From Astragalus membranaceus (lineage: Eukaryota > Streptophyta > Magnoliopsida > Fabales > Fabaceae): 64,000 nt of DNA. Below the pieces are notes generated by a model, which was not told the DNA's origin, made no database searches, and worked only from the letters and a program-made list of their open reading frames with translations. Made by a program: the position numbers and the translations under genes. The stretch lies in contig CM076847.1 of assembly GCA_039519185.1 (NCBI GenBank), positions 81,443,100-81,507,099 of the forward strand, written 5' to 3'. Of the stretch, positions 21,472 through 36,400 are shown piece by piece. Each line of letters starts with the position of its first letter. Within the stretch, counting starts at the first letter, position 1.

Positions 21472-24400
21472 ATGAAATGGGTTAATTTGCTTAAAGACTT
21501 CAAAGAGAAGGTTGGCCTCACTCAATCGCCACCATCCACTGCTCCTTCTGCTTCTCCTTCTTCGTCTTCTTCACATGACAACAATGCCTTTTCAGCTTCG
21601 CAAACCTCTGCTTCATCTCCTACCAGGTCCGATATATCTATATCTATTTTTGTACATATCCATTTTTCGAGTTCATTTTTTTATCTGGTTCGTACGACAC
21701 TCAGTTCTGTGGTTTAGTTTGAGCGGTGAAAATCTTGTCTGTTATGCTGAGAGGTATGGTTTTAGTATTGCATTGGCTTCATTTTGCTTGTAAACAATGG
21801 TAACAGAGAAAGAGTGTAGAAAAAGTGGTAATAAAGAATGAAATAGATTTTGATTGGCGCAAATGTAGACTTCCGTGGAGTTGCAATATCCTCTTGTTAG
21901 TTTCTATTTGCTGCTATTTCTTCCATTTATTGAGGTGCTATTCATTATTGTCAATCAAGGGTTTTTCCAAGCTCTGTTTAATTTATAAAAGGGACGGTGC
22001 TTAAAGTAGGGTGCTAGCTCTGTATGTGTGTTAGTGTTGTGTTTTTTTCCCCTTGTTTTTAATCTTATAATGTACAATTTGCTACGGATTTACCTGTCAT
22101 AGTAACATTTTAGTTGTGCGTGAGATTATAATTGGTCACTATGTTAGTTAGTTGTGATTGTGACCTTTTCTAGCTATAAATCAGGGATAAACATGAGCTG
22201 GAATTGGATTTCAAGAGATTCTGGGAAGAGTTTCGGTCATCCAGCTCCGAGAAGGTTCTTGTCATTGTTTGGTTTCTTTGATGGTCTCATGTTTATTTGA
22301 CCTGCAATGGTTGTGAATTAGGAATTGCTAATGCTTTATCTCATTCCTCTGCAGGAAAAAGAAGCGGCCTTGAATTGGAGTATAGATGCTTTTTGTAGAT
22401 TAGTAAAGCAGCAGGCTAATGTACCTCAATTAGTTACCATGTAAAGAAACAATCCTTCCTTTGCTTCATTACATTGCTATACGCACCTTCATCTATATGC
22501 AGGGCAGTGGGGAACTGTTTTTGCCCTACGTAATAGACATGTTGGTTTTGTAGAATGGTAACCTATAACCTTCATCAGACTATCACTTGGAAGTTGCAAC
22601 ATGCTTTTTATGTCTGCATTTGCTATATTGGTCTATGATGCAGTAATGTTACTTATGTGCTTATCTGTTCTGTTGTAGTGCTTGGATATAAATAAGCATT
22701 TTTGATGGGGAAAATGATGATATGTAAGACTGTTACTTAAACGATGATATGCAAAATTTTGGACTTCAATCGGAAATTATTATTACTTTAATCGGAAATT
22801 ATTATTAGCCCTTTGGGTCGAGTGGGTCCACCGGTGTATCCCCATGGCTTAGGCCCAAACCTTTGGGCCTGTTATAGGTCTAATCTCTCGTTACACTGAT
22901 TGGCAGGGTTTTACCCCGTGGTGATAATAAGAAGTTTGGATCTATGGATAATACACTGTAGGGTCCAGACTTCAGAAGATAAAAAAATTATAAAAATATG
23001 GAGGGTATTTTTTTCAGTTAAAGGCAAAAAACTGCCACATTCCATCACAAGTAGATTTAAACTTGAGATCTGGTTTATGTCTTACCACTTCATGCTGAGA
23101 ACAACGTAAAATATAGGCCACGATATATCTTCCCTGCTTAAAACTATATATGCTATTCTTATAGCTACTAAAATTGTTATTCTGTTTGCTCATTGTAATT
23201 TTTAACTGACTTTCAATAATATTGATGGTGAACAGGTTAGTTGAAACACATATATTCTCTTTTGTTGTGGGAAGAGCATTTGTAACCGATATAGAGAAAT
23301 TGAAAATCAGCAGCAAAACAAGATCTTTGGATGTTGCTCAAGTTCTGAAGTTTTTCTCTGAAGTCACGAAGGTTTGTCTTTGACATTTCTTTCTTTATAT
23401 GACTATTTTTTGCGGCTGATATTTTTTAATAAAATTTTAGTGATACATACTCTTCTATGCAGGATGACATCAGTCCAGGAGCAAATTTATTAACTTCAGT
23501 GGGAATCCTTGTATCTGGGGTATGCTTCTTAAAAGTTTTAGTGCCAAGTCACTATATTTGGAGCAAAATGTAGTTGTGTTTCCATCTGACATCTGTTATT
23601 TGTTTTGACTGAAGTCTCTATTTAATTTATATTTCCGAATTTTTACTCATTAGTGTTTAAGGGGAATTAGGTTTGATCGAAGTCTCTATTTAATTTATAT
23701 TTCCGAACTTTTACTCATTAGTGTTTAAGGGGAATTAGGTTTGTTATCAAGTATGGCAGGTTGGCAACTGCTTCAGGGATTGCTTTAAAACCATTGTATT
23801 TTTATATTTGTACATTTGTGATTTTTCTCACAAGCATTAAGCAGCAGGTTTTGTGTGTATTTTTGCAGCCTATTGACAAGCAATCTCTACTTGACTCTGG
23901 AATATTTTGCTGCCTCATTAATGTCCTCAATGCTCTTCTTGATCCCGATGTAACCATTCAAAGGCCAAATAGTGCTGTGGATCATGAAGAACAGTTGGTC
24001 TTACAAAAAGATTATAATGGTGATGTTGGGCAAGCCCGACGGCTTGAGGTTCCTTTCTCTTCATGATATATGTACCTTGCATATCTCTTTATGTTTTAAC
24101 ACATGATGGATGACCCACAATATTATTTTAAATGTGTTTTTCATTTCCTTGTTTAAGGCAAACCTAAGCTTGGTGGGTCTTAAGATCTAATGAATTTATT
24201 AACATCTAACAGAGACTTTAATCTAATTGTTACTGTCGTATAAGCTTTGAGTCGTCTTTGTATGAACTCTTTCCATAGAACATAAAAAACCTGACTTTGT
24301 TATAAGTATATAATTTGCATTTCAATCTATTTTCCTTATGCAGGTCGAGGGAAGTATTGTGCACATCATGAAAGCACTAGCAAGCCATCCATCAGCAGCA

Positions 24401-27400
24401 CAGAGTTTGATAGAGGATGATTCACTTCAGTTGCTTTTTCAAATGGTTGCCAAGGGATCTTTGATTGTTTTCTCTCGTTACAAGGAAGGACTTATTCCAT
24501 TGCACAGCATACAACTTCATCGACATGCTATGCAGGTAAAGTGGGGTACACTTTTTTGTAGTAAAATACTAAAAATGTTATAAACGCTGTTTATGATGAA
24601 CAATTTGTGCTGATTTTATCCTTCTGATGATTTAATATTCATGCTGTTGCTGTTATACAATTTTAGATACTTGGTCTTCTTTTGGTAAATGACAATGGAA
24701 GCACTGCCAAATACATCCGCAAGCATCATCTGGTATGTCATTGACTTTCAAATCATCTGGTATATTATCATGTAGTTTATGTTCACCTTTTGTCGCTTTG
24801 CTGGCATATGCCAATGTTCAGCAGTATCAGTGGGTTAGTTTGAAGTGATGCATTATTAAGTCTTTCAAAATAGAAGCTTATTTTCTTACTTTCAGGCTTT
24901 GGCCCAAAGGGTGGGTTGGGGTGGTTCTAGGTAATTTTGTCGTGAAAAGATCTCCCTTTGTCACTTCCTCTTGTCATCATTATCCAAACTCAAAAGAAAA
25001 CCAGTGTGCAAAGCTATCAAATGTTGTATTTGAACCAAAAGTTACATCAAAATATGGCCATTGTACTATAAAATTACATATATGATAAATTTATTGCATG
25101 TTTGATAAAAAATATTTATAATAAAAATGGAATCGTTTATTCAATGGCAAAAGTATCCACATCCATAAGGTCACCTCATGCTCTTACTTGCAAAGCTTAA
25201 GGAATGTGCAGGGGAGAAAAACTTATAAACACGAGGCAGGGGTGCTAACTATTTTTGGCTTGGGGAGAAACTATAAACAAATCCAAAATAATTGTATTAA
25301 AAAATAGAAACAGTCCATTCTGTTCTTAAATGTTTGATTTAGTTTTTCTTGATCAATTTTTTCTCTCATCAAAGAAAGGACAGGGCAATCAGCCTGTTTA
25401 CTTTGAGTTAGTTCTTTATTTTCTTAAATAATGACTGACCAGATTAGAACTTGTACAATCATGCCGTCAGCAACCAACATTACATGTTTCAACAATATAT
25501 AGTTATCATATTCATAAAGTCACATAACATCACTACTGAAAATTTCCTAACTAAAGTAAGTTCTTAAAATCCTCTTTCAGTTTGTGAAACTGTAAACTCA
25601 GCTACAATTTCAGAGATTCCCTGAAGTAATTCCAGATCCTTATAAAACAGATAGTTTTATTGAACAGTCATATCTTCATTGTTTAAAAATTATCTTCTAT
25701 CTATTGACCCTATTCGATGATGCTCTAAGGTCCTTATCTGAAGTTATTTTCTATCCTTCTGTTATCGGTGTTCTAGGATATTGCACCGATGATTATTCAT
25801 ATGGTTTGTATTAGTCATTTTATCTATTTGAAATTTACATGTGATACACCTTTCCTCTATGCAGATAAAAGTTCTTTTATTAGCTGTTAAAGATTTTGAT
25901 CCTGATTGCGGAGATTCTGCCTATGCCGTAGGCATTGTTGACTTGTTACTCAAGTGTGTAGAATTGTCCTATAGAGCTGGTAAATTTCTAATTGGCACTT
26001 AATTGTAACAGTATCATATCATCGTCTAAAAGCTGCTTGAGTGTATCTCTATTTGCCGTCGGTGTTGCAAGTTAATTTTTTACTGCTTTCTATCCACTCC
26101 TTCCCAAGGTAGGGTAGTTATAATTTCTTTATTTGATTTTGCAGAGGCTGGTAGTGTCAGACTTCGGGAGGATATACATAATGCCCATGGTTATCAATTC
26201 CTTGTTCAATTTGCACTAACTCTGTCCAACATGACAGAAAGTCAGGGCTTTCAATCTACTCATTCTGGTGATGATACAGATATTGCTTCAGCTGGGTCCC
26301 CGGAGAGCAGAGGGCATAATTCCAATGAACAAGAGAAGTCTCCCATTCGATATCTTTCACCTACGTTGTCTAGGTTGCTGGATGTTCTTGTTAATCTAGC
26401 TCAAACTGGGCCAAATGAGTCTCCACGTACTTCTGGGGGTAAGGGTTCTAAGTCTTTGCAGAACAAGGGTGGTGGTCATAGCAAAAGTCGCACCTTATCT
26501 AGTGATTGGCTTGGTGATGAATTATGGGAGAAGGACAATGATAAAATTAAGGACCTTGAAGCAGTTCAGATGTTACAAGATATTCTCCTCAAAGCTAGTA
26601 ACAAGGAGTTGCAGGCCGAAGTATTAAATAGACTGTTTAAAATATTTTCAGGTCACTTAGAGAACTATAAGTTGTGCCAGCAATTACGTACTGTTCCACT
26701 TTTAATCTTAAATATGGCTGGTTTTCCTTCTTCTTTGCAAGAGATAATCTTGAAAATTCTTGAGTATGCTGTGACTGTTGTAAATTGTGTTCCGGAGCAA
26801 GAGTTACTTTCACTTTGCTGCTTATTGCAGCAGCCAATAACATCAGAGTTGAAGCAGACAATACTTTCTTTCTTTGTAAAACTCTTGTCCTTTGACCATC
26901 AGTACAAGAAAGTTCTGCGAGAAGTTGGAATTTTGGAAGTTATGTTGGATGATTTGAAGCAACACAGGATTTTGGGTCCAGATCAACAGAATGTTAACTT
27001 CAACCAATTGGAGAAAAATAGCTCAAGCAGCTTCAAGAAGCATCTGGGCAATAAGGATGTTATTATTACTTCACCTAAGTATAGGGAATCTGGTTCAGGG
27101 AAGTTTCCCATTTTTGATGTTGAAATTACAACTGCCATTGCTTGGGACTGCATGGTATCTTTATTGAAGAAAGCTGAGGCTAATCAAGCTTCATTCCGCT
27201 CAGCCAGTGGTGTGACTGTAATACTACCTTTTCTGGTGTCTGATGTACATCGTCCAGGGGTTCTTAGGATATTATCATGTCTTATAATTGAAGATACCTT
27301 ACAGGTTTGTTGACTCATTTATAAAATTTTCCAATTTTAAATCCTGACTGTGTTTGTGCATTATTTGGTTTATAATAAGGCTACTATTAATTAGAAAAAT

Positions 27401-30400
27401 ATTGTTCTGGATTGTCCTAATTTTTCCGGGATGCATGCTGCTGCCTATAAAATTACTTCATGTTTTGTTGCTTGCTTGAATTCATCAAGATGATTATCTC
27501 GTTATAACTTTTACCAGGCTCATCCTGAAGAGTTAGGCAATTTGGTTGAAATTTTGAAAAGTGGAATGGTAACCAGTACTTCGGGATCCCAATACCGGCT
27601 TTCCCTTGATGCTAAATGTGATACTATGGGAGCACTGTGGCGGATCCTGGGAGTTAATAACTCTGCTCAGAAGGTCTTTGGTGAAGCCACTGGTTTTTCT
27701 CTATTGCTTACGATACTCCATGGGTTCCAAAGTGATGATGGGGACTCAGACCAGTCTTCATTGAATGTTTACATTAAGGTTTTTACATATTTGTTGCGTG
27801 TTGTAACTGCTGGAGTGTCTGACAATGCTGTTAATAGAATGAAGCTGCATGCAATTATATCATCACAAACTTTTTTTGACCTTCTTTGTGAGTCTGGTTT
27901 ACTTTGTGTGGAGCATGAAAAACAAGTCATCCAGTTGATGTTGGAACTTGCTCTTGAAATGGCGATTCCACCTTTCTTGGCATCAGAGGGTTTGACAAAA
28001 CCAAACGCAATTGAGGACGAGTCTTCTCGTAATCTTTTATTGACTCCATCAGGTCCAGTTAATCCTGATAAAGAGCGCATTTACAATGCGGGTGCCATTA
28101 AGATTCTAATCCGTTCATTATTGCTGTTTACTCCTATGGTGCAGTTGAAACTCTTAGACTTAATTGAAAATCTGGCTCGTGGTGGCCCCTTTAATCTGGA
28201 AAGTCTCACCTCCACAGGTATTTTCTACATTGTTTGCTTTTATTTGCTATTCTTGAATGCTTACTTTTTTCCCTGGTATCTCTATAGGTTGTGTGGAACT
28301 TTTGCTGGAGACAATCCGCCCTTTTCTTCCGGGTTCGTCTTCCTTACTTTCTCGCGCTTTGAAGATTGTGGAAGTTCTTGGTTCTTACAGGTAGGATTCA
28401 TATGCTTATTGTCTGTTGTCTAATAGTTGATGCACCCATTTAATCTGCTCCTCTTTTTATGCTTGAATAACACTATGTTTTTGTTAATTAGGCTATCTGC
28501 ATCTGAACTTCGTATGCTCATCAGATATGTTATGCAAATGAGGCTGAAAAATTCTGGTCACATAGTGGTTGAAATGATGGAAAAATTAATTCTGATGCAA
28601 GATATCGCCTCAGAAAATATCTCTCTAGCGCCCTTTGTGCAGATGGATATGAGAAAGATTGGTCATGCTGCCATTCAGGTTTCGATGGGTGAAAGATCAT
28701 GGCCTCCAGCTGCTGGTTATTCATTTGTTTGTTGGTTCCAGTTTCAAAATTTTTTAAAATCACCATCAAAAGACATCGACCCTTCGAAAATTGTCCCTTC
28801 CAAGAAGCGCTCTGGCCCAAATGGACTGCAGGAGCGACAGATCTTAAGGATTTTTTCTGTCGGTGCTATTAACAATGATGATGCAACATATGCGGAACTT
28901 TATCTCCAGGAGGATGGCAATCTAACTCTCGCAACCAGCAGCTCTTCCTTCTTATCATTTTCTGGGTTAGAACTCGAAGAAGGAAGGTGGCATCACCTTG
29001 CGGTCATTCACAGCAAACCAAATGCTCTTGCTGGGCTGTTTCAAGCTAGTGTTGCATGTGTTTATCTTAATGGAAAGCTAAGACACACAGGGAAATTGGG
29101 ATATTCACCTTCCCCACCTGGTAAACCACTGCAAGTCACAATTGGGACATCAGTTGGAAATGCTAGAGTTAGTGACTTAACATGGAAACTACGCTCTTGC
29201 TGCCTTTTTGAGGAAGTGCTTACACCAGGCTGTATTTGTTTCATGTATATACTTGGTAGAGGATATAGAGGGCTCTTCCAGGACACAGATCTTCTACAAT
29301 TTGTACCCAACCAAGCCTGTGGTGGTGGTAGTATGGCCATATTAGATTCTTTAGATGCTGATTTGACATTGGCTGCTAATGGTCAGAGAGTGGATGCTAC
29401 CAGCAAACAGGGAGACTTAAAGGCAGATGGAAGTGGAATTGTCTGGGATTTGGAGAGACTTGGAAACCTTTCTTTACAACTTTCAGGGAAAAAACTCATT
29501 TTTGCATTTGATGGAACTTCTACAGAATTTATTCGATCGTCAGGTAGTTTTTCAGTGCTAAATCTGGTTGATCCTATGTCCGCTGCTGCTTCTCCCATTG
29601 GAGGTGTGTAACTAAATTTAGAAAGCTACATATTTTGTTTCTTTCTGCTGTTGTTTCATCAATATCAAATTTTTTGACATTTTGTGGGTTGCAGGAATTC
29701 CACGTTTTGGACGTCTCTGCGGAGATACTTATATCTGCAAGCAAGGTGTGATTGGAGAGACTATCCGTCCTATTGGTGGGATGGAACTTGTCCTTGCTCT
29801 TGTTGAATCTGCAGAAACCAGGGATATGCTGCATATGGCCCTGACTTTACTAGCCTGTGCACTTCATCAAAATTCTCAAAATCTTAAGGACATGCAAACG
29901 TATAGGGGATACCATTTGCTTGCACTTTTTTTGCGTCGTAGAATGTCATTATTTGACATGCAATCTCTTGAGATATTCTTTCAGATCGCTGCTTGTGAAG
30001 CTTCATTTTCTGAACCTAAAATATTGGAAACTACTCAGACTACCTTGTCTCCCGCTGCATCTCTGCAGGAAGCCAGTCTTGAGGATAACTTTTTGTCCAA
30101 GTTTCATGATGAGAATTCTTCAGTTGGATCTCATGGAGACATGGATGATTTTTCTGTACAAAAAGATTCATTCAGTCACATTTCTGAGCTAGAAAATACT
30201 GATATTGCCGCAGAAACTTCAAATTGCATTGTCTTGTCAAATGCAGACATGGTTGAACATGTCTTACTGGATTGGACATTGTGGGTAACAGCCCCGGTTT
30301 CAATCCAAATTGCATTACTTGGTTTTCTTGAAAATTTAGTGTCTATGCATTGGTACAGAAATCACAACCTTACAATTTTGCGGCGAATAAACCTTGTTCA

Positions 30401-33400
30401 ACATTTACTTGTGACATTGCAGAGGGGTGATGTTGAAGTTCCTGTCCTAGAAAAATTGGTTGTGTTGCTTGGGGTCATTTTGGAAGATGGGTTTCTATCT
30501 TCTGAGCTTGAAAACGTGGTTAGATTTGTGATTATGACATTTGATCCACCGGGGTTGGTTCCACAACGCCCAATTATGAGAGAGTCAATGGGAAAACATG
30601 TAATTGTCAGAAATATGTTACTAGAGATGCTTATTGATCTACAAGTCACTATTAAATCAGAAGAGTTGCTTGAGCAGTGGCATAAAATTGTTTCTTCCAA
30701 GTTAATTACGTATTTTCTTGATGAAGCCGTTCATCCCACAAGTATGAGATGGGTCATGACTCTACTTGGTGTGTGTCTTACTTCCTCTCCAACATTTGCA
30801 CTTAAATTTCGCACAGGTGGAGGTTATCAAGGTTTGGTTCGGGTGCTCCCCAGTTTCTATGATTCCCCGGACATCTATTATATTTTGTTCTGTTTGATAT
30901 TTGGCAAGCCAGTTTATCCTAGGTTACCTGAGGTCCGCATGTTGGACTTTCATGCCCTTATGCCAAGTGATGGGAATTACACGGAACTTAAATTTGTAGA
31001 ATTGTTGGATTCTATAGTCGCTATGGCAAAAACTACTTTTGATAGGGTAAGCATGCAATCAATGCTTGCCCACCAAAGTGGCAATCTTTCTCAGGCTGGT
31101 GCAAGCCTTGTGGCTGAGCTTGTAGAGGGAAATTCAGACATGGCTGGTGAGCTTCAAGGAGAAGCACTTATGCACAAGACCTATGCTGCTCGCCTTATGG
31201 GTGGAGAGGCATCAGCTCCCGCTGCTGCTACTTCTGTTCTAAGATTTATGGTTGATCTGGCTAAGATGTGCTCCCCCTTTACTGCTGTTTGTAGGCGTCC
31301 AGAATTTCTTGAAAGCTGCATTGACTTGTATTTTTCTTGTGCAAGGTTTGTTTTAAGATGGTCTCTTGGTATCTGTTTTGCATTACTTCTCTTTGATTTC
31401 CTGCCTCTAATCATACATTGCATGAAACAGGTCCTTTTTATTGATCAAAAGCTTTTGTGCTTACAGGGCTGCACATGCCGTTAAAATAGCCAAAGAACTA
31501 TCTGCAGTGACAGAAGAAAAAAACTTGAATGACGGTGATGATACTTGCAGTTCCCAGAATACGTTTTCTAGCTTGCCTCTGGATCTGGATCAGTCTGTCA
31601 AAACCTCCATTAGCGTTGGAAGCTTTCCTCAAGGGCAGGTAAGTTCAAGTTCTGATGATATGGCTGCTCCAGCAAACTCTATGGCTGGTGAGAGATCAGA
31701 GAATACTGTAACTAAGCTGGAGTCAAATAAATCTCTCCGTGAAGATACACAAACTGTTCGGAGCTTGGATGGTGATAATGCTGATCAAGGCTCTGTCACT
31801 TCCAGTACACATGAGTTCAGCTTTCACAGTATCAAAGGCAATTTGGATATTCACCTGCCAACAGATTCCCAGAGTTCTGCATCTTTTGCTGTTCTGGATT
31901 CTCCCGTTTTCTCAGAGAAGTCCAGTTCTAGAATTCCCCTTACACCTTCTTCATCACCAGTTGTTGCATTGGCATCTTGGCTGGGAAGTGCAAACCATAA
32001 TGAAGCAAAATCTCCTTTAACTGCCACTCCTTCCTTTAATTCTTCCATGTCTGCTGGGGACTTTGATCCAACTTCAAACCTGAAGTCTAGTTTTCAAGGG
32101 CCATCTGCTGCAAATGCTTACTTCACTGTAACCTCAAAGCGGCTTTTGGATATAGATGATTCTGGATATGGTGGTGGTCCATGCTCTGCAGGAGCTACCG
32201 CCGTGTTAGATTTCATTGCAGAAGTCCTTTCTGATATTGTGACAGAGCAAGTGAAAGCATCACAGCTCATAGAGAACATCTTGGAAAGTGTTCCTTTATA
32301 TGTTGATAGCGAATCTGTGTTGGTTTTCCAAGGACTATGTCTTGGAAGGTTTATAAACTTCCTTGAGAGGCGCCTGTTGCGTGATGATGAAGAAGATGAG
32401 AAAAAATTGGATAAAATTCGATGGTCTTCAAACTTGGATGCTTTGTGCTGGATGATAGTGGACCGCGTATACATGGGTGCCTTTCCTCAGCCTTCAGGGG
32501 TATTGAAAACTCTTGAGTTCTTGTTGTCGATGTTACAATTGGCTAACAAAGATGGTAGAATTGAAGAAGCTGCTCCCAGTGGAAAGAGACTCTTATCAAT
32601 TGCAAGAGGAAGTAAGCAACTTGAGGCTTATATTCATTCAATTCTTAAAAACACTAATCGGATGATATTATATTGCTTCCTCCCAATTTTTTTAGTTGGT
32701 ATAGGGGAGGATGATCTCCTTTCACGGTTGGGTTTTCTCACCGAACCTAAAAAGAGACTGTCTTCAACTTCCTCTCAAGATGATTCGGGAATTGATATAT
32801 GCACTGTCTTGCAATTGTTGGTTGCTCATAGAAGAATTATATTCTGTCCCAGCAATACCGATACAGATCTTAACTGCTGTCTGTGTGTGAATCTGGTATC
32901 TCTTCTCTGTGATAAAAGACAAAATGTACAGAATATTGCCATTGATGTGTTCAAGTATCTTCTGGTGCATAGGAGGGCTGCATTAGAAGACTTGTTTGTT
33001 TCTAAACCTAATCAAGGGCAGCAACTTGACGTACTTCATGGTGGTTTTGACAAATTATTGACTAGAAGTTTATCCGAATTTTTTGAATGGTATCAGAATA
33101 CTGAACAGATTGTGAATAAGGTGTTGGAGCAGTGTGCTGGTATTATGTGGGTGCAGTATATTGCAGGCTCAGCAAAGTTTCCTGGAGTAAGAATCAAAGG
33201 GATGGAAGGTCGTCGTAAGAGGGAAATGGGAAAGAAATCTCGAGAAGCTGCAAAGTTGGATTTAAGACACTGGGAGTCGGTAAATGAGCGAAGATATGCA
33301 CTAGATTTGGTTCGTGATGCAATGTCCACTGAGTTGAGAGTTGTCAGGCAAGATAAGTATGGATGGATTCTACATGCTGAGAGTGAGTGGCAATGCCATC

Positions 33401-36400
33401 TACAGCAACTTGTGCATGAGCGGGGGATATTCCCACTTAGTAAATCCTCTTTGACAGAAGAGACAGAATGGCAGCTTTGTCCAATTGAAGGTCCATATCG
33501 AATGCGGAAAAAACTTGAGTGCTGTAAACTTAAAATTGATACAATACAAAATATTCTTGATGGGCAGTTTGAATTAGAGAAACCAGATTTGTTGAAAGGT
33601 AAAATTGACAGTGGTCCTGATGCACCAGATTCCAACCCTTATTTTCAACTGTTGACTGATGGTGGGAAACAGAGTGGTTCTGATGGTGAGCTGTTTGAAC
33701 CTTTCTTTGATGATAAAATGGAAAGTGTTAAAGATGCAGTTTCTGATAAGAATGAGTGGAATGATGACAAGGCTAGTAGCATAAATGAAGCAAGCCTCCA
33801 TTCTGCACTTGAGCATGGCGCCAAGTCTAGTGCAGTATCAATCCCAATAGAAGAAAGCACGCAAGGAAGATCTGATATGGGGTCTCCGAGGCAGTCTTCT
33901 TCTGTGAAAGTTGATGATCTTAAAATTTCTGATGATAAGTCTGATAAAGAACTGCATGATAATGGTGAATACTTAATCAGACCTTTTCTGGAACCACTGG
34001 AGAAGATTCGATTTAAATATAACTGTGAACGAGTTGTAGGCCTTGACAAACATGATGGTATATTCTTGATAGGTGAATTCTGTTTGTATGTGATCGAGAA
34101 CTTCTATATTGATGACTCCGGTTGTTTTTGTGAGAAGGAATGTGAAGATGAACTCTCAGTTATCGATCAGGCTTTGGGTGTCAAGAAAGATGTTATTGGC
34201 AGTACAGATTTTCAATCCAAATCAACTTTGTCATGGAGCACAACAGCTAAGTCATTGGTTGGGGGAAGGGCATGGGCCTATAGTGGTGGTGCTTGGGGAA
34301 AGGAGAAAGTACACACCAGTGGAAACTTACCTCATCCTTGGCACATGTGGAAGCTTGATAGTGTTCATGAGATTTTAAAGCGTGATTACCAGCTTCGTCC
34401 TGTTGCTGTTGAAATATTTAGTATGGATGGGTGCAATGATCTTTTGGTTTTCCATAAAAAAGAGAGAGAAGAAGTTTTTAAAAATCTAGTTGCCATGAAT
34501 CTTCCACGGAATAGCATGTGAGAGTTATTGCCACAGGATTCAGTGATTTTGTTACTGCATTTTTTTTTGTCAATTTTTTGTCTTTCATATATCTAACTAA
34601 TAGCATAATACTTTTGATTTTATTGCTAGTTTGTAATTTAGGCATATATGCTGCAATTGATGATGAATTATAGCATAACAAATCTGAAGACTTGAAATAT
34701 GTGCAATCATTCAACTGTTGCTCTTCTTTAGATGCTTTATTGTTGTGTCACATTTTTCGGTGTTTTGTTGTTGTTTTCTTAATATTTTTGTCTGCATTGT
34801 ATCAGGTTGGACACAACTATTTCAGGATCATCAAAACAAGATAGCAATGAGGGTAGCCGTCTTTTCAAAGTAATGGCAAAATCCTTTTCTAAAAGGTGGC
34901 AAAATGGAGAAATAAGCAATTTCCAATACCTCATGCATCTCAACACATTGGCAGGACGTGGGTATAGTGATCTTACCCAATATCCAGTCTTCCCATGGGT
35001 CCTTGCAGATTATGAGAGTGAAAATCTTGATTTCTCCGACCCAAAAACATTTCGTAGGCTTGATAAACCAATGGGCTGTCAGACATTTGAAGGTGAAGAA
35101 GAATTTAAGAAAAGGTTGGTCTCTATGAATTAAGGTCTTGATCTTGTCTCATGTTGCAATTTTTCTTTGGTTATATATGATGTGTTGTTTGAATTCATAC
35201 CTTGGAATTATTTGCTAAAATGTTTAAGTTTCAGGAAGCAAGCAGATACAAATCTTTATAAATTGAAAAATAATTTAGAAATTACCGCAATTATAAATAT
35301 CTGGGAAGGAAGGAGGCATCTTGTTCAGCCCCTTACTTTTTAGCAAATCAAACACATCCTTATACTTATCTTAGAAAAACAGAAAATCATAATCATGACA
35401 CTGATCTTAGAAAATAGTTTCCGTGTCTTCTGATATGTCAAATTAACTTTATCATTTTTTGTTAGATATGAGAGCTGGGATGATCCAGAGGTCCCGAAGT
35501 TTCATTATGGATCTCATTATTCTAGTGCTGGAATCGTCCTATTCTATCTTCTCCGATTACCTCCATTCAGCATAGAGAATCAAAAGCTTCAGGGTGGCCA
35601 GTTTGATCATGCTGATCGCCTTTTCAATAGTGTAAGGGATACTTGGTTAAGTGCTGCTGGGAAGGGAAACACATCTGATGTGAAGGAACTGATTCCGGAA
35701 TTTTTCTACATGCCTGAGTTCTTGGAGAATCGATTCAATCTTGACTTGGGAGAGAAACAGTCTGGGGAGAAGGTTATCCTTTTGCGATACATCCTTGCTA
35801 ATTTAAGTCTCCAAGAACCAAAATGCAGGTTTAATTCTAGTATACTTAATCCTCGTGGTGTTTCTTTCAGGTTGGGGAAGTTATTCTACCTCCATGGGCG
35901 AAAGGCAGTTCTCGACAGTTCATTAATAAGCATAGGGAAGCTCTTGAATCTACCCATGTCTCAGAAAATTTGCATCACTGGATAGACCTCATTTTTGGAT
36001 ATAAGCAAAGAGGGAAGGTGGGTGTTATTTTGCTATATACAAACTTGTTCCCCATCTTGTTTGTCTTATCTCTTAGTTTCTGCATCTAACTATTACTTTG
36101 TTAAATATAATATTTAGTTTTGTTGTTGAAGTTAGCTCTTCAATCTAATTTAACTTTCTTTTAGTTGTTTACATACATTTATTTACGTGGAAAGATCTGA
36201 TCTTGTTACTTGTGGGACAGAACCATGATGAGTTCCGTCGATGAAAGATGTCTCTATATGCTAATTTCATTTCAGAATGTAGATGAAAATATAGTTTTGC
36301 ATCCACCATCTGTATAATTCTTGAGTCATATCTTTGCATCCATTTTGTCAATTGTCTTGGTATACTATATTAGCATTTTGAACTGCATCCATGTTCTGGT

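Noticed and set aside
28530..34049. Minus-strand frames opposite the SPIRRIG-like exons
   Set aside because: They are shadows of the plus-strand coding sequence with no motifs or splice logic of their own.
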